Of a stretch of 64,000 nucleotides of DNA, positions 26,901 to 38,900 are shown in pieces (position 1 is the first letter of the stretch; the number at the start of each line of letters is the position of its first letter). The position numbers and the translations under genes are program-made. The stretch spans positions 748,720-812,719 of the forward strand of contig NW_023998449.1 in assembly GCF_014805625.2 (NCBI RefSeq), written 5' to 3'. The notes under the pieces were generated by a model. It worked only from the letters and a program-made list of their open reading frames with translations, made no database searches and was not told the origin of the DNA. This DNA is from Glossina fuscipes (lineage: Eukaryota > Arthropoda > Insecta > Diptera > Glossinidae).

Positions 26901-29900
26901 CTAATACCTTAGAGAGGCAAGGTAAAAAAAAAATTGGGCGATAATCTGATGCGATGGAGACATTTTTTGACTTTGGAATTGGAACAACTGTTGCCAGTTT
27001 CCACATGTAGAGTATATGGCCACTCATAAATACCGTATTATATAGGTCCAGTAATTTATTTTTACTAGATTTAGACATAGCACTGATCATTTGATATGAG
27101 ATGCGGTCTAGACCAGGTGTCTTCCCCTTCAAATTGGAGAGACAACTTCCAAGTTCTGAGGTAGATACGCAATTTTCCAGGAACATGGCACATCTATGGA
27201 TATTATTTGAAAGAGATATTGGAGTCCTTTTATTTTCAATGAAAGCACTGGAGAAGTTGCTGTCAGAGGAGTATTCGCACCACACTTTTCCAAAGTAATT
27301 TGAAATCTCATCTGCGTCAGTTAAAGTTCCATTGGGAGTGCAGATGGCAGAAATTTCGTTCAGGTTTGAAGTCCCTTTAAGTCTGTTGATTTTGTTCCAG
27401 ACAACTTTCATTGATATATTTCTGTGAATTCGTCTCGAGAAAAGTTCGAAACTAAGTGCCTTTGATTTCCGTAATTCCTTCCTGAATAGAGCATTGGCCT
27501 TTTTGTATAATAACAAGTGATTTTGATCAGGACATCTCTTAAAGCAGTGCCATAGATCCATTTTATTTTTCCTCAAAAACGAAAGCGTGTTGTTCCACCA
27601 AGGAACCCTAGCTCGTTTAAAAGAGGTGTTAGATTGAGGAATAGAAACATGAGCAGCCGTGCGAATCGCTTTAGACATAATAGCAGCATCATGGTTGCAG
27701 TTTCCGTTAAATGGCTTTGAGTTCAAAAATGACTCCACCTGTTTGGAGTAATTGATATAATCCGCTTTATCTAGGAGGAATTTGGCCTGTTTTGCTGGAG
27801 TAGCAGAGGACGTTGAAAGTTTAAGATCGATTATGATTGGAAAGTGATCACTTTTATGTAGATCAGGAAACCAAAGGAGGAAGTGAGGGAGAGCAACATG
27901 TTAAATCAATATGTGAAAAAGTATGATGAGTTGAGAGGTGCGTTGGTTTTCCATCATTTAAAACGCAAAGGTTGCTTTGAAAAAAGGCCTTTTCTAAAAC
28001 AGTACCGCGAGTGTTGTTCACTGTTGAGCCCCAGATGGTTTTCCAGCTGTTGAAATCGCCGCATATAATTAATGGGGGGGAAAGTACGGAGAATAAACTG
28101 TAGAGTTCTTGCTGAGAAAACGATTGCGAAGGTGGAATATAGAGCGAAAGCACAGTAAATTTTATATTTAACATTATTTGTGTCGCAACGGCTTGTATAT
28201 TTGAGCTTAAATTTATGCGTTTGTGAGGTATACTTGATTTTATAAAAACACCTACTCCTTGTTTGGAATATGAATTTTGATCAGCATTCGTGAAGTATCC
28301 AGTATATGATTTGGGTGGAATAGGATTAAAAGAGCTTCTACAATGGGTTTCTTGAAGCGATAAAAAGGTTGGATTAAAATCACTTATGAATGTATGGAGT
28401 TCATCAAAATTATTAATAAGTCCCTTAATGTTCCATAGTAGAATTTTAAAAACTTTATTTAATTGTAATGACATGCAAGCAGAGTGGAGGGAGGGTTAAG
28501 TTGACATGTCAGCGTCTCCGTCGAGAAGGTCGCTATAGGAATTTTTCGTGAATGATTTATTCTTACCAGCAGAATAATCTGTATTTAGGTGATTTGGTAC
28601 ATTTGAAGCGCAACGGGTTGGCGCACGTGAATAATTTGAAATTGAAGGTTGATTAATGGATGAAAGAATGGGTTCATTACCACTTGTGATTTGTTGAGTA
28701 TAGTTGATAGCTGGAGATTCTGGAGAATTTTGTATATTAGATTTTAGCATATGTGTCGTTGTTTTGATTTTTTCAATATTTGCAGTTGCTTTGGTTTTTG
28801 AAGGTTGATTAATGGATGAAAGAATGGATTCATTACCACTTGTGATTTGTTGAGTAAAGTTAAGAGCTGAAGATTCTGGAGAATTTTGTATATTAGATTT
28901 TAGCATATGTGTTGTTGTTTTAATTTTTTCAATATTTGCAGTTGCTTTGGTTTTTTCAATATTATCTTTGGCAAGTGATGTAACTGGTTTCGCAATATAA
29001 TTTTTGGTTAATGGTGGAACAGGTTTTTCATTGGAAGCAGTTGCATTTAAAGTCTTATTAGGCTCGATTTGCGAGGCAACAGCAGCATAGGTATTACTTT
29101 TGCCAATTCCATGGGCTACAGATGGATTTCTTTCCCGGTATGTGCGTCGCGCTTCGCCCATGCTACAGTAATTTTCTGTTTTGATTTTTAATATTTCGCG
29201 CATCTGTACAAAACGTGGGCATTGTTTGTCTAACGCTGAGTGTTGATCATTGCAATTTATGCAGAAACTACGGGTGCAGCTTTCAGTATGTGGAGGATGA
29301 CCACAGTTAGCACAAGATGCAGCATTAGTGCATCTTTTTGCCGTATGACCCAGGCGTTGGCAATTTTTACACCTCATAGGATTTGGGATGTATAGTTCTA
29401 CTTTACATTTATACCACGCCACATCAACTGTTCGCGGTAATCGATAGCGATCAAAAGTTAAAATAATTCTTCCTGTAGGAGAGCGTGTTTTTCCGTCATC
29501 ATTCAGTTTGGTTAATTTATATATTTCAGTCACTCCTTGATTGCCCATTTCGCGAACAATTTCATCTTCCGCCACATGCTTTAAGCAAAGGGCGTAAATT
29601 ACGCCTCGAACCGAGTTAAGTTTCTCATGTACTTTAGCTGAAATAGCACATAGGTTAGCTAAAGATTTGGCCTTTATGAGCTTTTCGGTTGCGCGCGGGT
29701 TCCCAGCGAGGACCAGTAAATTCCCATCGCGTAGAATCGAGATGGAGTCGATGTATGTTGTAATGCTATCTAGAGCTTTTTTTATAGCAAACGGGCTAAT
29801 TTGGGAAATTGTTATTCGAGCATCGGTTGGAGAAATAACAATATATTTTTTATCAATAGGGGTTATATCGGTGATTGGCAACAACGGAAAATCCGAATTT

Positions 29901-32900
29901 GTACTTTTTTTTCTTTGGGGGGATGTATTACTTAATAGATGAAATCTATTCGAGTTTTTGTCTGGCGGCCCCGGGGCCATTATGCCTTATTGTTGTCTAT
30001 TGCTTATTATTTGTGAAATAACCACTCACTTCAAAAGGTTTGGGAAACTACTGAATAAAAAGTCAAAAGTTTTTTATTTTTTTTTTTTTTTTTTTTTTTT
30101 TTTAATGTATTTAAAGGAAAACACGTACGATATCCGCGATGAACACTTTTCGCAATAAACACACAGAAAGTTCAATAGATTATAATAAGTTTGAGAACTT
30201 TTAAAAATGTATAACGCAATAAAGAAATTAAATTGCAAAAATTTTTCCACAAAGAGAAAAATGTGACCACACGACTATTGAATATTATTTCGTGACTTCT
30301 TTTGATATCTTTGCAAAAATCTAAGTATTATCTGTTACTTAACTTCAATATCAGACTCTTGCAAGCCTATCAAAGGAACTGTCTACAATATGTGAACTCT
30401 AACTAGGTCATATTTAAACTAACTGTTAACCGATAAACCTTCATACCAAGCTTAGATATAACTAACTGAACTATAGACTGAACTGTAGATATAACTAAAT
30501 GAACTATCAATTATTGTTCTTGCACGGAGGTTGTGTGGAATAGAAATGGAAATTTTCATGATGAAAAATAACAAAAATGATACATATGTCTCGAACATTA
30601 CCAAGAAACGTTGGAAACAATAAAAATAATACATGTGCCGTTCACATTTTTTCTCTATGCCATATTTCCATAGCATTTCTACGTAACAAGCTTGGAATCG
30701 TCCCGCGGTATAAAAGATAGCTATTCGTTTTGAATTGCCATGTATATAGGTTGCATCCATAGGTTGTTATGTATTGCTTCACAAAAGTTTTATGAATTTC
30801 AATAAATGTTTTCCAACGTTTTCTCTACTCTTGTGTATTGTCATATGTCGTACATTTAGAATGTAAAAGTATTGTATTGTACTTTGAAAACGCAATTATT
30901 TCTCAGTACCAAGAAATATATTCTACAAACTGCTAGCTTGCATGAATTGTAACTTTGTACGCTATAATGTGTTGCCAAGCTTCCGTTTGTTTGCAATGGT
31001 TGAGACGTGTGGCATAATCTTGCAATGTGACCCGCCCGGTTTGGGGAGCGCCTCTGCACTGGATATGCATACGCTTTCTTTGCTTTTCTATTACTCATTT
31101 TTGCAGAAACTTTGTTTTTATTTTCCTTTATTATTATTACCTTTTTGTTTTTCTATAAGGTTATTTATAAAAAATAGATGAGATTTATTTTTAAGGGTCG
31201 ACCTCATTCGGCTGTATATTTGTATTAACTAAATTTTATGTCTAAATAAATAAATAAATACAACATATATATTTAAAAATGTTTTCATTCCCTTTCGCTC
31301 CAGCATTGGTCAGCAGATGAGAATTTATTCTGTTAAATTTAACACTGCTAATTCTTCTTCTACCCAACTGTTGAAATCGTTTTCATGCTTCCTTGTGCAA
31401 ATGGTCGAAGTTGTTTTTTTAATATTCAGTTTTGAAGTCTTGCACAAGTCTTGTAATTTTTCGTAATTTTTCGTAGACTCATTTTCAAAAGCCAAGTTTT
31501 GATTGAATTAACGAACATCATGATTTCTTTTTTATTATCTACGTCGTGTTGATTCCAAAGTTATTCATTAGGAAAAACGCCACGAAGTTCTCGCTTGGAA
31601 CCATACGCACACATACTTTTATACTCAAATTTAATTTATTTTGTAAATTCTAAATTAAAATAACGTTTAATTTCATGAGAAAAGTTGTTTAAGTGAGAGG
31701 TGCAACACATTTCCAACAGATATTTCACGGTTTTGGGCTTTAAAAACTTAACGCATAATCTTGTTAAAGTGTGTATGAAAAAATGCTTAAACGCTATGAC
31801 ACTTTGTTCACTTACTGTCCCCGCGATGTATGCAGCAGCAGTGTTACCAAAGTGCTAGCTCCGGGGCATGTGCAATTATTAGCCAACAATGCGTATTTGA
31901 ATTCATCTTCGCACACAACATGCTCTGCAAACTTCACATGCAGTTTATGTTCAGGCCTAAGAAATCACAAGCAAAGATTATTTTTAAATATATCAAAAGT
32001 GTGTTAATTGTCTAACTGTATGTACCGGAATATTTGAACATATTGTGGAACATTGGGTGCAAAATCCTTGACAGCCCACGAACGCAGGATTGTGTGCTCA
32101 TCGGCAGCAGTCTTATCAGCATAATTTCGGGCGGCCAATATAAAGCACGCTTCAGCTTCATTCATACGGGCTCGAGCCAAATCTCCGTCTTTAAGACAAG
32201 AACCCTGTTTAAATAAAAATAAAAACTCCAAAAGTTTATTATGTTATCCATAAATCCCAAGATATAATAATAAATTATTTCAATTAATAAATTATCACAG
32301 CGTTATTTTCCATAGCAAAGCGGAAAGTAATAAACGGAAACGGAATAAAATACTTCCAGTAAATTTCTCGCTGTTTTGTTAAGATTAGATCGCATTCTAA
32401 TCAAATTTTCGTATTTTTAGAATTTCGGCAGCAAATTTATTTATTTACTATTTTTGGTATTTATTCTTTTATTGGCCAAAGACCATTTCTTTTGTTACGC
32501 TATTACGCAAAATTTTTTCTTTTACAACTAAAGACTGTAAATTAATATGCTCTCATATTAAGCTTTTAAGAATTCTATTACCAATACCAGCTACCTCGTC
32601 CAAATAATGTATTACGATATCAGGATAGTTTTTCATTAAATTTTCCCGTACTTCCTATAAAATTTCTGATAAGGTTGACAAGCAGAATGAAATAAAAAGC
32701 GTTAAAAAGCGTTTTTCAAAGCTTCTATGAGCGCTACTATAAAAGATTTGCTTGGTGTTGTTTATTTTTCGTGAGTTATTTCGTTGAGTAGTAAATAGAT
32801 ACCTCCTTGATCGAAAACCTCCTACATTTTATTAAAATTTAGTTCTATAGTATTTAGAATATCTATAATATTTAGTTCTATAATATTTAGAATATTTATT

Positions 32901-35900
32901 TAACCAAGTTGGCTAAGTCAGATTGAAGAAGACACGAGTGCGGAGTCTAACACCGTCGGCGTACATTTATTTCTCGACTTAATCGCCGAAGGGTGATCAC
33001 ACCTGACACGGCCGACACGGCCTGACATTAACTGAGACTTAAATAAATGTAAAAAGGAAGAAATGATAATATAAAAAAATTGGGGTTTAACAGCAACAAA
33101 AACTTTTTTTTGGAAACTATGAAAATTAAAAAGTTACTGCGACCGTTTCTATTGCCTTTGGTTTCTTTTTTGCGTCCTCTGTTGTGTAAAACTATTCGCG
33201 CGCTGCTCCGTAGAGTTAAGCGGACTTGAGATTGAGGGGCTATCAGTCTAGATTATTTCTGCGGACGGACTGCCTTGTACTTATTGTTAGATTAATATCT
33301 GATATTTATTGTATTATACAATCTTTTCTTATTGCGAGCATGGTCATGGTCTAAATTTCACATTTAATTACAATTTTTGACGCCCAGTGCCCCAAACTAA
33401 CAATACATCATAATTGTAAAATATTTTTTTAACCCAAAATGTGAGAACTTTTGTCGGCGTTAAGAAAACATTTAAGCTACACACAGTACAAATTGAAATA
33501 TAAGAAATATATTATTATTATTATAAATTTAGCCAGAGAATAAATTCTAAGACTAAAGTCTTAAAGCACTAGCATCTAGGGCTATCGGCTTTTTATTAAA
33601 AACTCTACCGCACTTGAGGTTTGAACCCACGACTATTGAGTTGCTAGTCGAGACTCTTGCCTACTCGGCCACTCAGGCGGATATAAGAAATATAAATTAT
33701 TTATTATACCTAAAAAATGGCAATTAAGAACATTATAGTCGGGCAAAGCAATTAAATTCTATACTCTTGTGCAATATAGTCATTTACTCATTTTCATGAC
33801 ATTACACGAACCATTATACATTATTTTTATACATTATTTTTCTCATAAAAGTCCTCTTGTGGTCAAAACGTCTACTGATGTGATCTAAATTCAGCAGACA
33901 TAATTTATTTGTCAAAATCTCAGCTGTTTCTGTCATAAAAGAGCTACCATTGAGACTCTGCTGCTATATAAGTGCTTGGCTTTCACCAGAGCCCCTGTGT
34001 ACGGTAGAATATAAGAAATAGACCCGCAGTCCATTTGTATTGCGAACCAATTTTTATTAAGAAACATTTAAAGTTATAAGGACTTAGTTTTCATAGGAAC
34101 CATACAATAATATTGCAAGTGTTTGAAGAAATTGTGCCGTCTGATGAAAATTTGTCACAACCATTTAGAAAGCCGAGATATTATTACTCAGCGATCTCTT
34201 TGGCGAAATTCTGAAAATGCAAAATCTTTTCATTTAACGATTTTTCAAAATAAGTGTTCCGAACCATTTCAACAGGGTTTGTTAGAAGTACGTACAGGGA
34301 AAGAAACAACCGGATATACTTGTATAAACGTACAACTTGCCACCTTTCCAACACTCTGGAAAAGATTGTTCCTGTTCTTGTTACAAAAGCCTGGTAAGCC
34401 GTTAGATACCTTCACAAAAGCAAAGGATTCTGCGCTGTCATCATAGTGAATATTAAAACGGCCGACTGGGAAACCATTATAAAAAGTTTAAATAAGCGAA
34501 GGTGTTCCTCGTACTTGGTTAAAATGACAGACAGCTAATTGCACAATGGAAGTCTAGTGGATAACACGGACAATGACAATGGGAAAAATAGTATTGCAGT
34601 AGAGGTACCACAACAGAGAGTTTCCCAGGGAAGCGAAATTGATAGGTCATGCGGAAGGCATCGCCAGCAAGCGTTAACTCTGCTAATAGTGATAGGTGTA
34701 GCAGACCATAGCTTAATCCGAATAAGTGGCTAGGTAATAAGTAGATAAGGTGGCTCCATAAATCCAAATTAAAACTAGGTGTGCAAAAGAGAGAAGCCAC
34801 ACTGGTGACGCACAAAAGCTGTTTGAAGTGCCAAAGATACAGATTGACAGGGGCAGCATCGAATTCAATCCCAATTTGAAATACCTCGAAGCGCAATTGA
34901 ATGCGAGACAAACATTTTCACGGACCAAAATAGACCGGCTGAAAGCTTATATCCAGCATAAGCTCTACGCGAACCCTATATGCCAAAACTTTTTGGATAC
35001 AAAAGGATCTACAAAGAAAACATCTCCTGCTAGAAGCAGCGCAAAGACTGAGAATTATATTATCTCACCGCACAGCTTCAACAGTTATGTGCCCACAATG
35101 CGAAAAAGGAACAGGAGCAACTGAAGAAGGTAGCACCGACATCCGCAGAGTTGGAGCAGTTATTTAGCAGAATATGTTCACGGGCACAAACTATGGGAAA
35201 TCGACGCAAAGGGGAGGTGGACTCTTATCTACACACCAAATTTTGAACATTTTGAGCAAAACCATAAACCAGATTTTAACGGAAGAAGCAATCTCTCAAG
35301 TTATTTGCGCTGTTTCAACTAACGAGTAGATAACGTACCAAAGCATAAATGACGACGCGGAACTCACGGTTTTTGTTTGTGCGGCTGGAATATGCTGTCC
35401 AGATCCGTGCAAGTAAAAATCGTAGCGGTCATGCTGACGGACGCGCAAATTCCACAAACACTTCGCCAGCCCCCTGATTCTGACTCCCCTACTCAACCGG
35501 ATAGGTCTGTCCCTCGACAGGGACGATTTGCACCCACCTGTTTTACAATTCCCGCCAAGATTGCCTTTTGGCAAACTTACCATATCCCAATCAGAAACGT
35601 CTGTTTCTGACTGGGGTTCCCTTATCTCCCGTAGTCATAGCTCCTCACAACATATATCCCTGGAGTTTAGCGGACATAGCATATCCGCACTGCAACTTTT
35701 ATGCATGAAAGTTTCGAATAGATTGTTTGCTTAACCATTGCAATGGATATTAACGCGGTTTCCTTCTGCATAAATGTGGTCGTCGACGTTTTGATCATTT
35801 AATTGGTAATCTGCCTCTAACACGCCGACGAGCCATTCTTGGCTCGTCACTTACAGTTTCTTATACTTTCTCGCCAGTCGGCACTCCAATATAAAAAGAC

Positions 35901-38900
35901 ATCGTCCTCTTCATAGCTAAAGGCAATCAAATGGCTACGAGTTAATAGCGCTACAGATAACATAGACATAGACAAGTTTCTGAGATATGTACACGCTTTT
36001 ATTTTGAAAACTTTTTAAACGTTCTTCTTATTTTGATCCTCTCTGGTACAATCATAACATGACATTCTTCTTTAAAATTGTTTTTAAATGTTTAATGCTT
36101 GCCTATATATATATTTAATTTTTTTTTTTTTTCAGACTGAAACGAATTTGAGTTTACTCTAGACGTCTCGTAAATGGAGACGAGAGATTTTTAAAAACAT
36201 CTATGTTCATAAAAGATGAAAGAGATTGAGATGAAAGATTAGACAAAATTAGACCTTAAATGAAATGAAATTGGATTATCTAATTTTCATGAATTAGGAA
36301 TAATCACACTGTTGTAGTTTGAGATTAAGGAGGTAATTTCGTCCACGTTAAAGGATTGTGTCTCAGTTTTCCTCTCGCTGCGATCATTCTTTAAATGAAT
36401 GAATTAAGCAGCAAAAAAGAACAAAATGAGGAAGACAAAGCGTTTCAAAAAGTCTATTAGGAACGCATTTGTAAAACAAATGTACTTATAAATTAAAATT
36501 CTTTCCGAAAGTATTCTACGCAAATTTTTTACCTGTATATAAATAACACGTTGTGCCCATATGGGTACTTGCAATATCATTCGCATGGTTGTATCTAATT
36601 CCATTGGACTTAAGAGTACTACGTAATAATCTTGCAGCAACGGATGTGCGTAGAATTCATTTAGAAAATCCATTATGGTGTCGGCATGTAGTGTCGTCGA
36701 ACAAACAACAACATGTTTTTCGCTTTGTGCACGATGAGATGAATAGCTACCTCCTAGTTTTTGCCGTTCCATCCATGTAAAGGCCAATTGTTCAAACTGA
36801 AATTTGTTAAACAAATATTTATAAAATTTAAAACAATGCCAGTACAAGCCAATTATTGCTTTAGCATGTTTGTTTTTTGGTAAGAGTGAAGGTAATCGGG
36901 ACGTTCGCAACACCCAGAAATACTTAAGACCGACCTACTCTTTATTATACACGGCTATTAACTGAATTGACTCAAGTTTGTTCGTCCGTTTTTTCTTAGC
37001 GTTAAAGAAAGCATAGTGAAGCTTTTGTCGTAGCTTATAACGTATAACTTTATGTAAGCAAAACCTGAAGACAGGTGGCAACTAATGCTAATTGTATTAA
37101 CTATAGTGGCGAAAGCTAACACTACAAGAATACAAATTTATTTTCAATATAGCTTAAGCACCATCGTTCTCCACTAAACGTGTAGCTAATGAAAAATGCG
37201 AGTAAACATTGGTAAGATAAGTTACCAATGGAATTATTTATAAACTTACCATCATTTAGGCAAGGATCAAACTGCATATAAACTTATAGATTATTAAGTA
37301 AGATAATCTAAAAATGTTAGTAGCCCGATGTCCTAATTTTGATAGGATAGACAAGTTTCTGGATTGGATCAATATCCAATCAATATTGATCAATGACATG
37401 ATTCATTATACAATGTTAATAGATAACGTAAAGGCTGATTTATTGCCTAATTTGTGCGGCAGGGGGGAACCCTACCAGTGCATTTGTTAAGGATGTGAAA
37501 ATCAAACAAGCCAAGTGGAAATGTCAAATTGTTGCAATAGAGGGGAGGTTTAGTACACCCCGTTTGAGAAGATTTCAATCGATAAGTTTGAGCCTGCGCT
37601 CAGATAGAGAAAGACAAAGCCATGAAGTGCAAATAATAACAAGTATGGAAATTATATTCGGCAAAGCCCGAATCTCGCATACCCACCACTATCCCTTTCG
37701 CATTCTACTCACCAAGTTTTTTTATTCGATACCCATATCGTTGGTATTATTAAGCAAAAATTTGTCGAGTTGTCTACCATATTCATTTTAAAATGAACCC
37801 ATTTTTAGGCAGATAATATATTTTAATTTGAGGCGTGTACAAAATAGTTTTAAACATTCTGTCTTGTTGTTATTCTCCACGTGCACAAAATTCCAGTGTT
37901 TCTACAAATTTTGAAGTCGATATCTTTACCATGAGACCATGAGAGTGCGAACAACACACATCACGCAGACACACAGACCGTTTTGGCGTGAATTTTCAAA
38001 ATGGGCGGAAAAGTAAATTTATCATAATTAAAATAATTAAGCCATGTCTGTCTGGCTTTGTGTCTGCGCGTTGTATATTGTTGACACTCTCCTGGTATCA
38101 AAAATAAAGATATCGATTTCAAGTTTGGTAGAAACATTGAAAGCCTTCGCACGCAGGTTGCTATTGAGAATGGGCCAAATTAGTGAAAACGCAAGCCCGC
38201 AGTGAAGCGTAAGTTGAATGCTTCTTCTTCTTCGTTTTGCAAACCAAAAATGGGTGGATTTTTTCTCACTACTCACATATAATGACCGATAGAAGTCTGA
38301 AATTTTCCACATTTACTTTAGCAAAAATTCTACTATTTATGGAACAAAATCGACCGTGCGCAAAGTTACAAGTGAGTAAATTTTTCTTTTTCACTTTTTT
38401 GAGGTTTTATTCTTATTTATTATAAGGCAAATAACACCGAATGTTTCAAACTATTTTGTACATTCCTCAAATAAAGCTGCTGCCGTGGACACCGCGACTT
38501 AATCGATTCATTTTTTCTTAATAATATCAGCGATATGGTTATCAAACAAAAACACTTGGAAAGCAGGATGCAAAAAATTGAATGCGTTAATTCTAAATTA
38601 AATATGGTGAGAGTCACAACAAATTTTAAAGCTGCCACGAAGTCAGCACTTTACTTCCATATTAGTAATCAGCCCGAGCAAGAACAGTGACTGTCGGAGC
38701 TGAATATCGATAGAATAGAAAAATATAAAGGCAGGGAGCCAATTTTTTACTTTTATAAATTTATTTTTCTTCTATTTATAAACTTAAAATTTAGTTTTCA
38801 TGAATGATACAGAAGATTCTCAGGCTGTCTCTAAATGCTTACACTAAGGAAAAAAACATTAGTATTAGTAATACAGGCTACCGGCTCAAAAAACATTCTA

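Larger units (their letters stand above)
24664..30308 (-). mobile_element. Full-length I-clade non-LTR retrotransposon with disrupted ORF2
   Basis: A 5.6-kb element: short 5' leader, ORF1 with three CCHC knuckles, ORF2 with endonuclease, RT, RNase H and a C-terminal Cys/His motif, and a 3' end in AATAATAAT repeats instead of poly(A), the layout and tail of the Drosophila I factor clade. The two ends carry a 15-bp direct repeat, so both ends are preserved. The lesions in ORF2 mean it cannot supply its own RT now. A T run at 30,070-30,103 (A-rich on the element's strand) lies in the leader. It lies in SLO2 intron 10 in the same orientation as SLO2. Confidence 0.92.
22408..31815 (-). other. SLO2 intron 10 (9.4 kb), filled with nested transposons
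   Basis: Splits RCK1 between exons 10 and 11. It contains, from left to right, a family A LINE tail, a family H repeat, a family A LINE copy and the I-clade LINE inserted in it. Around 22,490-23,080 I recognise nothing. Confidence 0.8.

Noticed and set aside
32930..33400. A solo LTR with a primer-binding-site-like GACGCCCAGTGCCCC stretch
   Set aside because: No matching terminal repeats or flanking duplications could be identified by eye.
33600..33680. A tRNA gene (A and B boxes, anticodon-stem-like hairpin)
   Set aside because: The cloverleaf is incomplete, the sequence continues into a LINE-like tail, and it is repeated at 45,138; it is a SINE.
34519..34928. 130- and 71-codon minus-strand frames with Leu-rich sequence
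   Set aside because: They lie opposite the LINE-like remnant and have no motif; probably complement of decayed LINE coding sequence.
35296..35610. Overlapping 95- and 77-codon frames on both strands in a GC-richer patch
   Set aside because: Higher GC lowers the stop frequency; no recognised motif, no splice context and no conservation evidence.
36121..36135. T run as a retroposon tail
   Set aside because: Short homopolymer runs are everywhere in this AT-rich sequence and no body or duplication adjoins it.
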